Below are positions 1 to 13,440 of a stretch of 64,000 bases of DNA, one piece after another. How positions within the stretch are numbered: the first letter of the stretch is position 1; every line of letters begins with the position of its first letter. The notes beneath the pieces are model-generated. The model was not told where the DNA came from. It saw only the letters and a list, made by a program, of their open reading frames with translations, and searched no databases. The position numbers and the translations under genes are program-made. Source of the stretch: Antilocapra americana (lineage: Eukaryota > Chordata > Mammalia > Artiodactyla > Antilocapridae); assembly GCA_007570785.1 (NCBI GenBank), contig ML662449.1, positions 16,917,252 through 16,981,251 on the forward strand, read 5' to 3'.

Positions 1-1989
1 GTGATGCTTTCTAAGGCCCACTTGACTTCACATTCCAGGATAGCTGGCTCTAGGTGAGTGATCACACCATCATGATTACCTGGGTCATGAAGATCTTTTT
101 TGTACAGTTCTTCTGTGTATTCTTGCCACCGCTTAATACCTTTTGCCTCTGTTAAGTCCATAACATTCCTGTCTGTTATCGAGTCCATCTTTCCATGAAA
201 TGCTTCCTTGGTATCTCTAATTTTCTTGAAGACATCTCTAGTCTTTCCAAGTCTGTTGTTTTCCTCTATTTCTTTGCATTGATCACTGAGGAAGGCTTTC
301 TTATCTCTCTTTGCTATTTTTTCGAACTCTGCATTCAAATGGGAATATGTTTCTTTTTCTCTTTAGCTTTTCACTTCTCTTCTTTACACAGCTATTTGTA
401 AGGCATCCTCAGACAGCCATTTTGCTTTTTTGAATTTCTTTTCCATGAGGGTGGTCTTCATTCCTGTCTCCTGTACAGTGTCACGAACTTCTGTCCATAG
501 TTCATCGGGCACTCTGTCTATCAGATCTAGTCCCTTAAATATATTTCTCACTTCCACTGCATAATCATAAGGGATTTGATTTAGGTCATACTTGAATGCT
601 CTAGTGGTTTTCCCTACTTTCTTCAATTTAAGTCTGAATTTGGCAATAAGGAGGTATAGTGCTTCTCCATCTTTAACTGCAAAGAATATAATCAATCTGA
701 TTTCAGTGTTGATCAACTGGTGATGTGCATGTGTAGAGTCTTCTCTTGTGTTGTTGAAGAGAGTATTTGCTATGACCAGTGCGTTCTCTTGGCAAAACTC
801 CATTAGCCTTTGCCCTGCTTCATTCTGTACTCCAAGGCCAGATTTGCCTGTTACTCCAGGTGTTTCCTCACTTCCTACTTTCACATTCCAATCCCCTCTA
901 ATGAAAAGGACATCTTTTTTGTGTGTTAGTTCTAAAGGGTTTGTAGGTCTTTATAGAACCATTAACTTCAGCTTCTTCAGCATTACTGATTGGGGCTTAG
1001 GCTTGGATTACTGTGATATTGAATGGTGTGTTGTGGAAAAGAACAGAAATCATTCTGTCGTTTTTGAGATTGCATCCAAGTACTGCATTTCAGACTCTTT
1101 TGTTGACCATGATGGCTACTCCATTTCTTCTAAGGGATTCAGGCCCACAGTAGTAGATATAATGATCATCTTAGGTAAATTCACCCATTCCAGTCCATCT
1201 CAGTTCGTTGATTCTTAGAATGTCGACGTTCACTCTTGCCATCTCCTGTTTGACCACTTCCAATTTGCCTTGATTCATGGACCTAACATTCCAGGTTCCT
1301 AGGCAATATTGCGCTTACAGCATCGGGCCTTGCTTCTATCACCAGTCACGTCCACAACTGGATGTTGTTTCTGCTTAGGCTCCATCCCTTCATTCTTTCT
1401 GGAAGTATTTCTCCACTGATCTCAAGTAGCACATTGGGCACCTACTGACCTGGGGAGTTCATCTTTCAGTGCCCTATCTTTTTGCCTTTTCATACTGTTC
1501 ATGGGGTTCTCAAGGCAAGAATACTGAAATGGTTTGCCATTCCCTTCTCCAGTTGACCACAATCTGTCAGACCTCTCCACCATTACCTGACCATCTTGGG
1601 TGGCCCCATATGGCATGGTTTAGTTTCACTGAGTTAGACAAGGCTGTGATCCATGTGATCAGATTGGCTAGTTTTCTGTTTTTATGGTTTCAGTGTGTCT
1701 GCCCTCTGATGTCTTCTTGTAGCACCTACCATCTTGCTTGGGTTTCTTTACCTTGGATGTGGAGTATCTCTTCACGACTACTCCAGCAAAGTGCAGCTGC
1801 TGTCCCTCACCTTGGATGAAGGGTATCTCCTCATGCCCCCCCCTTCTGAACTTTATCATGGAGTAGCTCCTCTTGGCCCTCCTGTGCTGGAATAGCTACC
1901 GCCCCTGACCTCTAGCGTGGGGTTATTCCTCTTAGCCGCCTCCCCTGACCTTGGGCATGGGGTAGCTCCTCTAGGTCCCTGCCCCTGAC
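1..1989 (-). mobile_element. BovB LINE, 5' portion, cut by window edge
   Basis: RTE-clade non-LTR retrotransposon read on the minus strand. The part towards 1989 is the GC-rich 5' leader. The part from about 1400 down to 1 covers the endonuclease domain, the linker and the beginning of the reverse-transcriptase domain, and the element continues past the window start. A 166-residue minus-strand open stretch at 384-884 is recognisably BovB endonuclease/linker (a GVQNEAGQRLMEFCQENALV block, then AKFRLKLKKVGKTTR and the LNQIPYDY block). Stops and frameshifts separate it from flanking coding pieces, so the copy is dead. It abuts the 3'UTR of the old L1 at 1990. Family is certain; the exact 5' end is approximate. 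Confidence 0.93.
384..884 (-). pseudogene. BovB ORF fragment (endonuclease C-terminus and linker)
   Basis: A 166-residue open stretch inside the BovB copy. It matches the part of the single RTE polyprotein between the apurinic-like endonuclease and the RT domain. In the family this polyprotein nicks target DNA and reverse-transcribes its own RNA. Here only an internal slice is open. The initiator methionine is internal to the family protein and has no significance. Neighbouring slices lie in other frames, which shows indel decay. Confidence 0.8.
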
Positions 1990-3388
1990 TTAACTGTAAA
2001 AAGTTTTCTCCCAACTGGTTTATTAACACACCCATCACCTCATATATTTATCTCTTTTTCTTTGTGTTTGAAAATGTTAGGTTCGACTTTCAACCAATTA
2101 CAGTTATACAAATGGTGTTGGCAAGTATAGTCAACATATTATACATTAGATCCTCAGAATTTATTTATCTTACAGCTGAAAGTTTGTACTCTGTCTCCAA
2201 AATCCCTCTATTTCCCCAAACCTCAGCCCCCAGAAACCACTATTTGACTCTCTGTTTCTATGAGTATGACTTTTCCTTTTTAGGTTCCACTTATAAATGA
2301 TACCAAAAATATTTGTATTTCCCTTTCTGTATTATTTCACTTAATATAATGCTGTCAAAGGCCATCAGTGTTGCTGAACATGGCAGGATTGGATAATAGT
2401 CCACTGCATAGATATACTATACATTCTTTATCCATTCATTGGTTGGTGGACACATAAGTCGTTTTAATATCTTGATTTTTGTGAATAATGATGCAGTGAA
2501 CATGCAAGAACAAATATCTCTTTGATATACTGTTTTTGTTTCCTTTGGTTATGTATACCCAGAGTGGAATCATTGGATCATATGGTAGTTCTACTTTTAA
2601 TATTTTTGAGATAACTTCATATTGTTTTCAATAGCATCACACAAATATACATTTGCAGCAACAATACACAAGAATTCCTTTTTGTTCATACTCATGTCAA
2701 TACTTGCAATATCTTGTTCTGTTTGATGATGATCATTGTAATAGGCATGAAGTGATTGTGGCATTGATGGGCATTTCCCTGCTGATTAGTAATGTTGAGC
2801 ATCTTTTCACATGCCTGTGAGCCATTTGTATGTCTTTGAGAATATATATATATATATTCAGTTATTCTGCCTATATATCAGATTGTTTCTTATCTGTGCT
2901 ATTAAATTGTGAATGTTTTCATATTTTGGACATCAGTTCATTATTAGATGTATAATTTGAAAGTATTTTCTTCCACTTTGTAGGTTGTCTTTTCATTTTG
3001 TTAGTTTCCTTTCTTGTGCAGGAGCTTTTAAGTTTGACGTTGTCCAACTTGTTGATTTTTTTGCCTTTGCTTTTGGTGTCGAGTCCAAAAAATAATCACC
3101 AAGGAATTTACTTCCTATGATTCCTTCTAGGAGTTTTATTGTTTCAAGTCCTAAACTTATGTTTGCTATCTCTTTCCAGTTAACTTTTGTGCCTGGTGTA
3201 AGATGAGGATCCCATATTTTTATTTTGCTTGTAGCTGTCCAATTTTCTGAATATCATTTGTCAAAGAGACTGTCCTTTTCCTGTTGCATATTCTTGGCTT
3301 GTTTGTCATGAATTAATTGAACATATATGCATTGATTTTATTTCTGGGCTTTCTGTTATGTTCTAGTAACATATATGTTTGTTTTATG

Positions 3389-3625
3389 TCAATACCATGG
3401 TATTTTGATTACTATAAATTTGTAATACAATTGAAAAGTAGGAAGTGTGATTCCTCCAGCTTTGTCCTCAATATTGTTTGGGCTATTCTGGGTATTTTGT
3501 GGTTTAATACAAATTTTAGGATTGCTTTCTATGTCTGCAAAAAATGTCATTGGCATTTTGATAGGGATTGTATTGAATCTATATGTTGCTTTTGGTTGGA
3601 ATTTCATTTGAACACTATTAATCAT
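3389..3625 (-). pseudogene. L1 ORF2 remnant (post-RT region)
   Basis: A 78-residue minus-strand stretch that aligns by eye with the region after the RT domain of L1 ORF2p. Its AIYRFN-IPIK type block is followed by a GGI-LP-F-LYYK block and ends at IKIPWY. The same blocks appear in the young L1-BT ORF2 of this window at about 47005-47212. It is the longest open piece left of the old L1's ORF2, and frameshifts lie on both sides. Confidence 0.75.
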
Positions 3626-4392
3626 TCTGATTCATGAATATTAATTTTTTTTACTTATTTATGTATCTTTTCAATTTCTTTCATTGGTGTCTTATAGCTT
3701 TTCAGTGTAAAATATTCCACCTCCTTGAACAAATTCATTCTTAAATATTTTACAGTTTTTGATGTATTTGCATCTGTATTTATCAGATATATTAGCATGT
3801 ATTTTCTTTTCTTGTAGTGTCCCTGTCCATTTTTGATATTAGAGTCATGCTAACCTTATAAATCGATTTTGGAGATGTTTACTTATCCTTTTATTTGGAG
3901 AGTTGAAAGAGTTGCTAGTAATTCCCTAAATGCTTAATAGAATTTACCAACAAAGCCATCAGGTCCTGGAAATGTTTGTTGGGAGGTTTTAACTAATGAT
4001 TCAATGTCCTTAATAGTAGTTCCTCTGTTTAGATTTTCTATTTCTTCAAGATTCAGTTTTGGTAGGCTTTAGTTTTAGCAATTTATTGATTTTTCTAGGT
4101 TTTTAAATTTATTAGCACATAATTCTTCATAGCAGTCTCTATGATCCCTCGTATTTGTGTATTATCAGATGTAACATCTCTCCTTCCTCTTTTAATTTTG
4201 TTTACTGGAATTCTCTTTTTCTCTTGGTTAGTCCAGCTGAAGGTTGTCAAGTTTATTTTATTTTATTTTTCTCCAAAATACCTGTTCTTAGATTCATTCA
4301 TTTTTTTCTATTGTTTCTTTAGTCTCTATTTCACCTAGCTCTACTCTGGCCTTTGGTGTTTCCTTCCTTCTTCTAAATTTAGGCTTAGTTTG

Positions 4393-4394
<2 letters not shown>

Positions 4395-4428
<34 letters not shown>
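4395..4428. repeat. (TC)n microsatellite
   Basis: A run of TC dinucleotides followed by poly-T, lying within the old L1 ORF2 on the antisense side. It creates the Arg-Glu repeat seen in minus-strand translation, which is an artefact. Confidence 0.95.
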
Positions 4429-4435
<7 letters not shown>

Positions 4436-7400
4436 CTAGTTTATGGAGGTGTAAAGTTAAGTTATTTAAGGTCTTTTTTTTAATGTAATTATCAGTATAA
4501 TCTTCACTTTTACAATTGCATTTGCTGCCTGCCATACAACTGGTATGTTGTGCTTCTATCTTTCTTATTTCAAATACATTTTTATTTCCATTTTTATTTC
4601 TTTGATGACCATTTGATTGCTCAGGAGCATGTTGTTTAATTTCCATAGCTACCAATTTTCCAGTTTTCTTCTTATAACTGATTTCTAGTTCCATGCATTT
4701 GTGGTCAAGGGATATGCTTGACATGATTCAAATCTTCTTAATTTATTAATACTTGTTTTGTGGCCTGGCATTTGATCTGTCTCAGAGAATGATCCATGTG
4801 TACTTCAGAAGAATGCATATTCTGCTGCTATTGGATGAAATGTTCTATAAATGTCTGTTATATGCAACTGATTTAATATATAATTTAAGGTCAATGCTTC
4901 TTTACTCAGTTTGTCTTTCAATAATCTATGCATTATTGAAAGTGAGGTGTTGAAATCCCCAACTCTTTTTATATTGCTGTCTCTTTCTCCCTTCAAATAG
5001 TTCAATATGTGCTTTGGTGCTCCTAGCTTAAATTTCTTTATGTTTATAAATGATATGTCCTGTTGTTGGACTGGCCCATTTATCATTTTGTAATGACCTT
5101 CAACTCTTATTCTAATAATTGGTTTTCAGTCTATTATTGCAGATATAAGTATAGCTGCCTTTCATTCTTTTGGTTTCCATTTTCATTGACTATCTTTTTC
5201 CATACACTCACTTTCCCTCTATGTATGTCCTGAAAGCTGAAGTGAGTTTCTGTGGCAACACAGAATTGGGCCTGATTTTTTTTTTTAATCTATTCAATCA
5301 TTCTAAGTTTTTTGATTGGAGAACATAGTCCATTTACATTTAAAGTTATTATTAATGGATATGGATTTTTATTGCTATTTTGTTAACTGTTTCTGGATGT
5401 TTTGTTATTCCTTCATGCATCTCTCTCTTTTTTTTTCTTTCTCTTATGAGATGATTTTTTTATTGTTGTGGTATTCTTAGTTTTTTTTTCTTTATTCTTT
5501 GTGTATGTAAAATAATTTTTTGCTTTATTTCATCATGAAGTTTACAAACAATCTTATGTTTACATGTCTATTTTAAACAAATACTTTAACATATACTAAG
5601 CAATACTTTTGTATTCTCTACCCACATTTTATGTTTTGGATTTCACAATTTACATTTGTTTTTACCTTGTGCATCAATTAGCAAATTATCATTATTATAG
5701 TTATATTTAATACTTTCATCTTTCAACCTGCACACTGGATTTATTATTGAGTTACTCTCCATCATTACAGCATCATTCTGAATTTTGTGCATATATCTTT
5801 GCTTTTGTATATTTTTTAGTTACTAATTAGAGCCCTTTTATTTCAGCTTGAAGAATTTCTTTTAACATGCAATAATTGTCTAGTGGTGATGAACTCCATC
5901 ACTTTTGCTTGCCTGGAAAATTATTTTTTATTCAATTCTGAAAGACAGCTTTACCCCATGGAGTATTTTAGTTAGTAGTTTATTTTCTTTCAGTATTTTG
6001 AAAATACTGTCACTACCTTCTGGTCTGCAGAATTTCTGCTGAAAAATCCACTAATAATCTTATGGAGAGGGGGCATGACAATTTTTTTTTTTTCTTACAG
6101 CTTTTAAGATTTTCTTAAGATTGTCTCTTGTCTTACTTTTGACAATTTAATCATAATGTATCATGTTGTAGGTCCCTTTGGATTCATCTTTTTTGGAACA
6201 CTCTGAGTTTCCAGGGTCTGAATGCCTATATCTTTCCCCAGGTCAGGGAAGTATTCAACTACTATCTCTTTGAATACGCTTTCTATCCCTTTCTCTCTCT
6301 CTCCTCTTTCTAGAGACCAATTACATATATGTTGGTTGACTTGATGTTTCCCACAATTTCACTTGCTTACTTTTTGTTTTCTATATTTTTACTCCTCTAA
6401 GTGAATAAGTTCCACTTTCTTATCTTTGAGTTTGCTGATCCTTTCTTCCACTTGATTTAGTCTGTTGATGTTCTCTATTGAATTTTATTTTCAGTTATTA
6501 TATTCTTCAGCTCTATGACTTGTTTGGTACTTTCTTATACTTTCTCTTTGTTGAAGTTTTTATGTGTTGCATGCACTCTTCTCTTGGCTTCAGTGAGCAT
6601 CTTTATCAGCATTGTTTTGAGTTGTTAAATGGGTAAGTCACTTCCATTTCACTAAAATTTGTGTTTGGAGTATTATCTTGTTCTTTTGCTTGGGACATAC
6701 TCTTCTATTTTTTTCATTTTCCATGCCTCTTCCTTTATCTGTGCATTAGATAAAAAAGCCAAGTTTCCTAGTCTTGATAAAATTGCCTCATGTTGGCAAT
6801 AAGACTTATTTCCCAGCATGATTGAAACTCTTGGTTGTCTTTCAAATCTTTGGGCTTGTCCAATCTGTCCTCTATGTCCTTAGTGGCTTCTAGTAGTTAA
6901 AGATGTACAAAGACCTGTCTGTGTCCCCAAAGGGAGGATCAACTTCAGCTGTTTGGGTGTCAAAGTATGTAGTTTGGGCTTATCCAAGGAGAAACTGAGA
7001 GAAGAACTTTGTTCTGCTCACTTTTAATAAGTTTAGTAAGTCCTGGGCCTATGTCTATAGCTTCAGATGGATGTGTGGCAGTCCTCCTGCACCCAGTAAT
7101 AATTGTTTCTTTTTCTGATACAGTCCTGTGGGAGTCATAAATACAAGGTTCTTCAGCTATTACAGCCAAATAATTCAGGGGCTCACTCCTTGGCTGGCAG
7201 TCATAAATGCTGTGGTGCTATATGTATAAATAACTCCTTTCAGGCAATTTTTAGAGGGCTCCTATGAGAAGATAAAGATGGTTATCAGCTGGCTTCCCTA
7301 CTCTCCAGAGTGAATCAAAGTCAGTCCCTTTACGCCTGCTAAATTAGCCTAGCCCTCAGGAGGCAGCTTTTAAAGAATGAAAACAGGCCTCTTTCAGGGT

Positions 7401-7862
7401 AAAACTGAGAGGTCGGTATTTTCTTCTTGCTCCTTCCTTGTTAAACCCTGCAAGGATAGCCCTCAGAAGCCCTTAAAATGCTTCCATGTTTTCTATAGTC
7501 TTATGGTTCTTGTTGACTTTTAAATCCAGATGTTTTAATACCCCATCCTTTAGGGGGAAGTCTTTTAAGTTGGGTCACTAGTTAAGTCCAAACATCTCAT
7601 TCCTCAGGAGAGGTTGAGATTTTTGAATCCCTTCCAGATTCTTTGAGACTATGCTGGGAGTGGGGTTAATATCAAGAGTGTGTCTTAGCCTTTCCTACCA
7701 TTTCAAAGTGGGTGACTTGCTCACCTGATGTGTAGGAGTTACTCAGCTAGTTTCTGGATTCCTTTCAAAGAGAATTGCTCCATGTGTAGGTGTGGATTTG
7801 ATGTATCCATGAAAGGAGGTGAGTTCCATTACTCTTATGTCACTGTCTTGGATCAGAACCTG

Positions 7863-9880
7863 TCTATGGTAACCTAAATGGGCTAAATCAATTCTAAAAT
7901 ATTTAGAAATACAGAAACTCTGCTGCCCACAGATTTATATTTTGGTGGTGTTGAGTGTAAGAAGAAAGAGGTTAGATAATCTGCTTCATTTATTTTCATA
8001 TAATCTGCCTTACTTATTTCTTATCCCATGGAAGAACATTTAAGATTTTGTCAGTATGTGTCTAACTGTGCAATATATTTTTTGTAAGTATATGAACACA
8101 AAATCCCTTTTCCCTTTATCCATGCCTCATATGTTAGTTTAAGGTCAGTTCCTTCTCTTACAATTTTGATCTTAATCATCTACTTGTCCTCTTATTCTTC
8201 ATATCTTAATTTAAAATTTTTATATTCAACTATGAGCATCTGAACTTGTAGTTCTGTTTCCTCCTCTATTCCCAGTTTTACATTTGCCTGTTCTCAGATT
8301 AAGTTTTCAATGCATTTTCTCCACAGGATTTCTTGAAAAAATATTTCCAACATGTCTTCAATTTTTGAGTTATTTATAATACTTTCTATAGTTTCTATTC
8401 TGACAATCACTTTTGCTACATCATAACTGTTTTAATTTTGTATCATATGTAAAGTAAGTATTCTCAAGATTCCAATTGGAAACAGAAGTTAAGCATTTTC
8501 AAAAGATTTAGCTCATACTTTGCAAAATGTTTTATGGAGATATATTTGTTCTAACTTTTCAATTTATTCTACTTATATTTAACTGCTTAGTATATTCATA
8601 TTCATATTTCTAGTGCTATTTTTCTCTTTACTTATTCTATCTGAGGGGAATGAACATAATCACCAGCATTATGAGTTGTTATGGATTTGGTCAGATTCTT
8701 TAAGCATCCTATTCAAACCTTTCAGCTTAGATGAAAGAAGAATGGTGATTTTATATCTGTAATTATTTTAGTTTAAGAAGTTACAGATTGTGCTATACAC
8801 TTATACATAATGTGTACTTTTCCAGGGTGAGTGGGAAATAGGCCTTAAAGTCATAAGTTATAAAACTTTAAAGACTCTACTTTAAAGGTATACTGATGAT
8901 GTATTTTGGAAAGGTCATCTCTATGTTTTAGAAAAGGTCAGATTTATATGTGAAAACAAAGGAATTTATAGCATATTAAGAACAAATAGGGGATGGCATT
9001 GAAGATCTATAAAAGTGTCATGAAGCTTGGTAAAGGGAATAAAACATCAAAAATAACTTCCTCATTTTGATAACAATTTTTAGTGTTGGTGTCCTTCTTT
9101 CCTGATGAGCAGTACAGTGTCTCATACTCCTCATGTGGAGTTCAGCAGGCCTCTCCATCCCTGCCAATCATGGGGAAAAAATCTTAAAGAAGATATTGGG
9201 TATATTCTGCTATACATTAAAACCTGCCATTGTCTTAGGATAGTGAACTGTGATGTGCTGGACCTAAGGCCCTGGCTATTGACTTCTTTCCTGAAATTCA
9301 ATCCTTGTAACCAGTAACTTCATGTTTTGTAAACTTTTTCCCTCCCTATAACAATTATGCAGTAATTTGTGCAGCACTAGAGGCTTTTATTGTGCCTCCT
9401 CCCAACTCTTCATCTTCAAAAAATAAAAGCTCAATAGTTGTAAGTGCAAATCTCTTTCCCAATGTCACCTTGGATTCATAAGCATACAACTAAAAGGTCA
9501 GGCAGCATCAATTTGTGACCCCCTGTGTTTGAATATATTCATTTGTGTACATCTCATATCTCCCTGTTGCTTCCTGATCCATCAGTTGTCTGAGCATACA
9601 ACTTCTACTTTCATTGAGTCTTAAGTGGAGGTCATTCCACTTACCTCATATGTTCTACTTCCCTTTACATGTCAAATCACAAGAGGTGTTGATTCTAAAT
9701 TTTAAGTCATCATGTCTGCCGAATACAGTGTAGAAAAGCCTTGATGCTTTTTAATATCAGTCATGTTTACCTGGTTTCAGCCATGTATGCTATTTTGATT
9801 TTTCAATGTATTCTCTTTGGCATTTAAAGTAATTTAAGAGAAAGTAAGTTCAATTTCCAGTTTTACTGAGACGCATACAC
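7863..9880. other. Unassigned AT-rich DNA
   Basis: No gene or sure repeat seen. The stretch 9060-9560 has some LTR-like character: a short AT-rich core, then an AATAAA-type signal near 9421. I could not find paired TG/CA ends or a target-site duplication, so it is left unassigned. Confidence 0.5.
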
Positions 9881-10076
9881 TGGTGACATACATGATAAAG
9901 AATCTGCCTGTGATGCAGGAGACCCAGTTTTGATCCCTGGGTCGGGAAGATCTTCTGGAGAAGGAATTGGCAACCCACTCCAGTACTCTTGACCTGGAGA
10001 ATTCCATAGACAGAGGAATCTGGCAGGTTACAGTTCATGGGCTCGCAAAGAGTCAGACACAACTGATCAAGTAACT
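9881..10076 (+). mobile_element. Bov-tA SINE
   Basis: tRNA-Glu-derived head (box-B-like GATCCCTGG near 9935) followed by the BovA body (GGCAACCCACTCCAGTA, then GGAGAATTCCATAGACAGAGG, then a TCGCAAAGAGTCAGACACAA end) and a loose A-rich tail. Non-autonomous; the 3' end resembles BovB. The 5' end is worn. Confidence 0.92.
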
Positions 10077-10539
10077 TGAATTTATACTACTACTAATAAC
10101 AACAAGAAAATAATAGTTTTTTTTAATCTTTTAAGTGTTTTGTACAAAAAAATAATGTATATTTTTGTATTTTCAAAACACAAGAGTGTGAGGGAGGGAT
10201 GAAAACAAATCATTATTACTACTAATACTTGCTCCTACCTCCAATGATTTGTGTAATATGTTCTATGGTATTACTTTATCAACAAATATATGACATCAAT
10301 TTCATTTCATACATCAAACACAAAGTATGATAGCATGTTTTCAGGTTGATATCATATTTAATGTGTAAGATATCTAAGACACATCATAAACATATGTGTG
10401 TATTTATCTCTTCCAATTACTTAAAAATAATATATCAACTGAAACCAATATTCCAAGGAATCTTCAGTGCTGCAAGTTATTAAGCTAGAAAATAATGTGC
10501 AAATATATCTTTTGTGAAAATTGAAAGTATTTTAAAGTA
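10077..10539. other. Unassigned AT-rich DNA
   Basis: No gene or recognised repeat. Confidence 0.5.
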
Positions 10540-10690
10540 TTTTTTTAATTGAAGTATAGTTGATTTACAATGTTGTACCAGTGTCTACTATTCAGCTATA
10601 CATATATATACATTCTTTTTTATATTCTTTTCAATTGTGGTTTATCACAGGATAGTGAATATAGTTTCCTGTGCTATATTTTAGGACTTT
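10540..10690 (-). mobile_element. L1 3'-end fragment (artiodactyl L1)
   Basis: Antisense L1 tail text: TTAATTGAAGTATAGTTGAT, then TTTACAATGTTG, CAGCTATACATATATATACA and finally GTTTCCTGTGCTATA. This is the common 3'UTR end of older artiodactyl L1s. Only the last ~150 bases are present. Confidence 0.8.
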
Positions 10691-12058
10691 GTTGTTTAAA
10701 AATCAGAAGTTTTTAAATAGCATAGATTTGTATGAAGAAACAGATAGCTTAGTAACAAACCTACGGTTATTATTTTGTTCCCATAGGTTGAAAAAAATAG
10801 TTATAAAAGTAAATGAATAATGAAAATGTCACCATATACTCTATTAGGAACATATTTGAATATCACTTTCAATCTCTAGCCTTGAATTCATCTCCAGCAT
10901 CAAAAGCAGAAAAGTATAGAATGTTCCTTCTATTCACAATGTTCTTTAATGATATAGAGTAACTTTTCCAAACTTTTAAATAATTTTAGCAAAGATAACA
11001 CCAAGTATAAAACTCTACATTATAATTCCATAGAGAGATCTGAAATGTTGACTTGGGGAGTGACACTACAGAGCCTGTAAGAGTACTGAGCCAAATATCC
11101 TTAGCATTTTCTACATTTCAGACAGATAAAAAACTTTCTCAAGACTTCTTGTCTCCTGGGGAATGTGTGGGCACAGCATTTTCTTACATTTTCTATTCAT
11201 TTTATCCTTACCCTTCAACTTTACATTCTATCTTTGGATAGAAATTTTTTGACAGTTGTTGACTTGGCTAAGATTCCTCAAAATGAAACTATTTTCATCC
11301 ACATGATTAAGCATTACAATGCCACTGTGTCTTTTATTGGGCTTTCTAATCACAACACAGACTTTAAAAGCAAATTTAATATATAAGGGATCCAGAAACT
11401 CAATGATAACATACCCCCAAAGATCTGTGACTAGTTTACTGACAGGATTACTTTGCAAGTTTGTCCTTGTTTCTCAGAACTCTCATATAGTGTGCTTGAT
11501 CTGACATCAGATACATCGGCTTATAAAACAATATACAGAAAAAAAGGTGATTCTCTACTATCTGCTTATGGGGAATATCAAATACAGTGACACTGATGTG
11601 TCTTTGATAAAGTCAGACCTTGAAGTCTGGAATTTCTTTGCCAATATTTGGCCATTTTAATCAGCCAAAAGTTGGCATGAAGAAAATTTTTTTTCCTTAC
11701 CCACAATATTTAAGTAGTTAAAATTTTGCTTCTGTTCTAAGGTTCTGATTGAAATCAGTCTTGCTATATAAAACAATATTGAACATTATTTTCCATCTCC
11801 ATTTCCATTAGCCTAGCCAGCTTTGTTCGTCAGAAGATTCTCTAGCTGCTCTTTCCAGGTGCAGGCATAAATTAATTTATCCTCATGAAGAGTCACTCTT
11901 TAACCATATGTTCACGATAAAGTTAGCCAATTTGTTATGTGAATGGCTGGGAGACTTGAAGGATTAAGAACAATGAAAAACCTTTACTATTCATTTTCTT
12001 AGGAAGAGTAGCTGCTGCTGGGTTTTTTGGTGCAAACACCACCTAACATCCATAGAAT
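10691..12058. other. Unassigned DNA
   Basis: AT-rich with short random reading frames on both strands. None carries a recognisable domain, and I see no clear repeat. Confidence 0.5.
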
Positions 12059-12083
12059 TATATATATATATATATATATATAC

Positions 12084-12131
<48 letters not shown>
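12059..12131. repeat. Compound (TA)n(CA)n microsatellite
   Basis: About 35 bases of TA repeats with one CA interruption run directly into about 38 bases of pure CA repeats. The long uninterrupted CA part is likely to vary in length between individuals. Confidence 0.98.
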
Positions 12132-12133
<2 letters not shown>

Positions 12134-13440
12134 CCTTCTGTCCCTTCTGTGGACAGTTACATTGTCAAGAGAATGCACATTAAATAGAGGACACATTTGA
12201 GTTGTTACTTTGCTTTGCAATTGCAGCTGTTTTAGTTCTGCAACTCTCCCTGTCTTTATCAAGATGCATTTTAAATCACATTTCCTTAGGGATAACTGGA
12301 TCTGCCATGCTTGGTTATCAACTTTCCTTCCCATCTGTTACAGTTCTTATTATAGTTGCAGTAAAATACCACAAGCAGACTGGCTTGATATGTATAGAAC
12401 TGAAAATATTTGGCTTTGTGACCAAGCATTTAAACCTTACTTAACTCCAAAGTGAAGAAAGACATGATCTGATTTTCTGTAGTTTGATTTTCACGGCCAG
12501 CCTGCTTTACCAGTCTCCTGCCACAGTTGGAATCTGAGTTGCTCAAAGTTATTTGATATAAAGTGAAATAAACTTGGTGTGGGAATGAGAAAGCACCTCT
12601 TTTAATCTCACTTGCCCTTTCTAAAACTCACTTTTGGCAAGCCAATTATCTCTCTTGAGCATGAATTACAAAATTAGAAGTATCAGGTGTAATAAAACCA
12701 GCACCAATCTTGGGATCTTAGAATGTAGTTTCAGGTGACATTCTCCAGTTAACACTTTTGCACTATAATTTCTTGGGTAATTTAATTAAGTACTCAAACT
12801 ACTGCTTTTTCTTTTGTTACACGGGGATAATAAAAAATCTTCCTGAAAAGGTGAGGAAAGAGTAAATAATAACGTATGCTAACCTTTATGTCATGCAGCA
12901 TAGCAGAGAACTATTCTAGTAGGTGTTCGATTTAAGTTATAGAGCGATATTCAGGAGGAAAATCAGGAATCTTTAAAATAAAATTGTACATATTCTCTGG
13001 GATCTTCCTGTATGTTCCTGTCAGAACAAATAAAGATTAAAACTTTTTCTTACTCTTTTTTCCACTTAAAGATTTATTTAGTAATAACTTTTCCTATTGA
13101 CTTTGTATAGAATAAAAGAAATCAATAAAATAATTTCATACACAAACGGAAATGAACGCACTTACAAAAACTTATTAAAAATGAGAGTGGGAAAATAATT
13201 TAAGATGCTTCTTTTAAATTATTTCTAGAATGGTCTGCACAAAATTATGAAACCTGTCGGTGGTGGAATTTTAGTTATGGAGTGAAATCTGGCATTTCAT
13301 TTGAAATAATATCAGTTTTTAATTTTCTTTATTTTTAAAAGAGATATGCCTTTAATGCATGCCCCATTATCTACATCTCAAAATATATGATATTACCTTT
13401 TCAAGGAAATTCTCTTTAATTTAAAACTTGACTCAGATGT
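12132..13440. other. Unassigned DNA containing one MIR-like remnant
   Basis: Apart from 12765-12890, no gene or repeat was recognised. Confidence 0.5.
12765..12890 (+). mobile_element. MIR SINE remnant (tentative)
   Basis: The order of landmarks fits an old MIR: CTTGGGTAATTTAATTAAGT (the CTTGGGCAAGTTACTTAA part), then ACGGGGATAATAAA, then AAAAGGTGAGGAAAGAGTAAA (the TGTGAGGATTAAATGA part). Divergence is high, so the call is by pattern only. Confidence 0.5.

Larger units (their letters stand above)
1990..7862 (-). mobile_element. Old L1 LINE, near full length, L1MA-like 3' end
   Basis: The 3' end is at the low-coordinate side. The 3'UTR at about 1990-2330 has the typical antisense text of L1MA/L1MB tails (a TATACATTAGATCCTCAGAA block near 2138, then an ACAGCTGAAAGTTTGTAC-type block). 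ORF2 runs from about 5365 down to about 2350. The NVNGL endonuclease start is seen antisense near 5328-5345, the spacer and RT region at 3800-4100, and a clear C-terminal half at 3389-3625. Upstream of ORF2, 5400-7862 is the long 5' region of old L1M elements, ending at the element start near 7862. I do not recognise ORF1 between them. Many stops and indels mark an ancient, inactive copy. Confidence 0.85.

Noticed and set aside
9060..9560. Possible LTR
   Set aside because: AATAAA-type signal and texture only; no termini or duplication found.
11999..12334. 111-residue frame with Cys-Val and Tyr-Ile repeats
   Set aside because: Created by translation of the CA/TA microsatellite.
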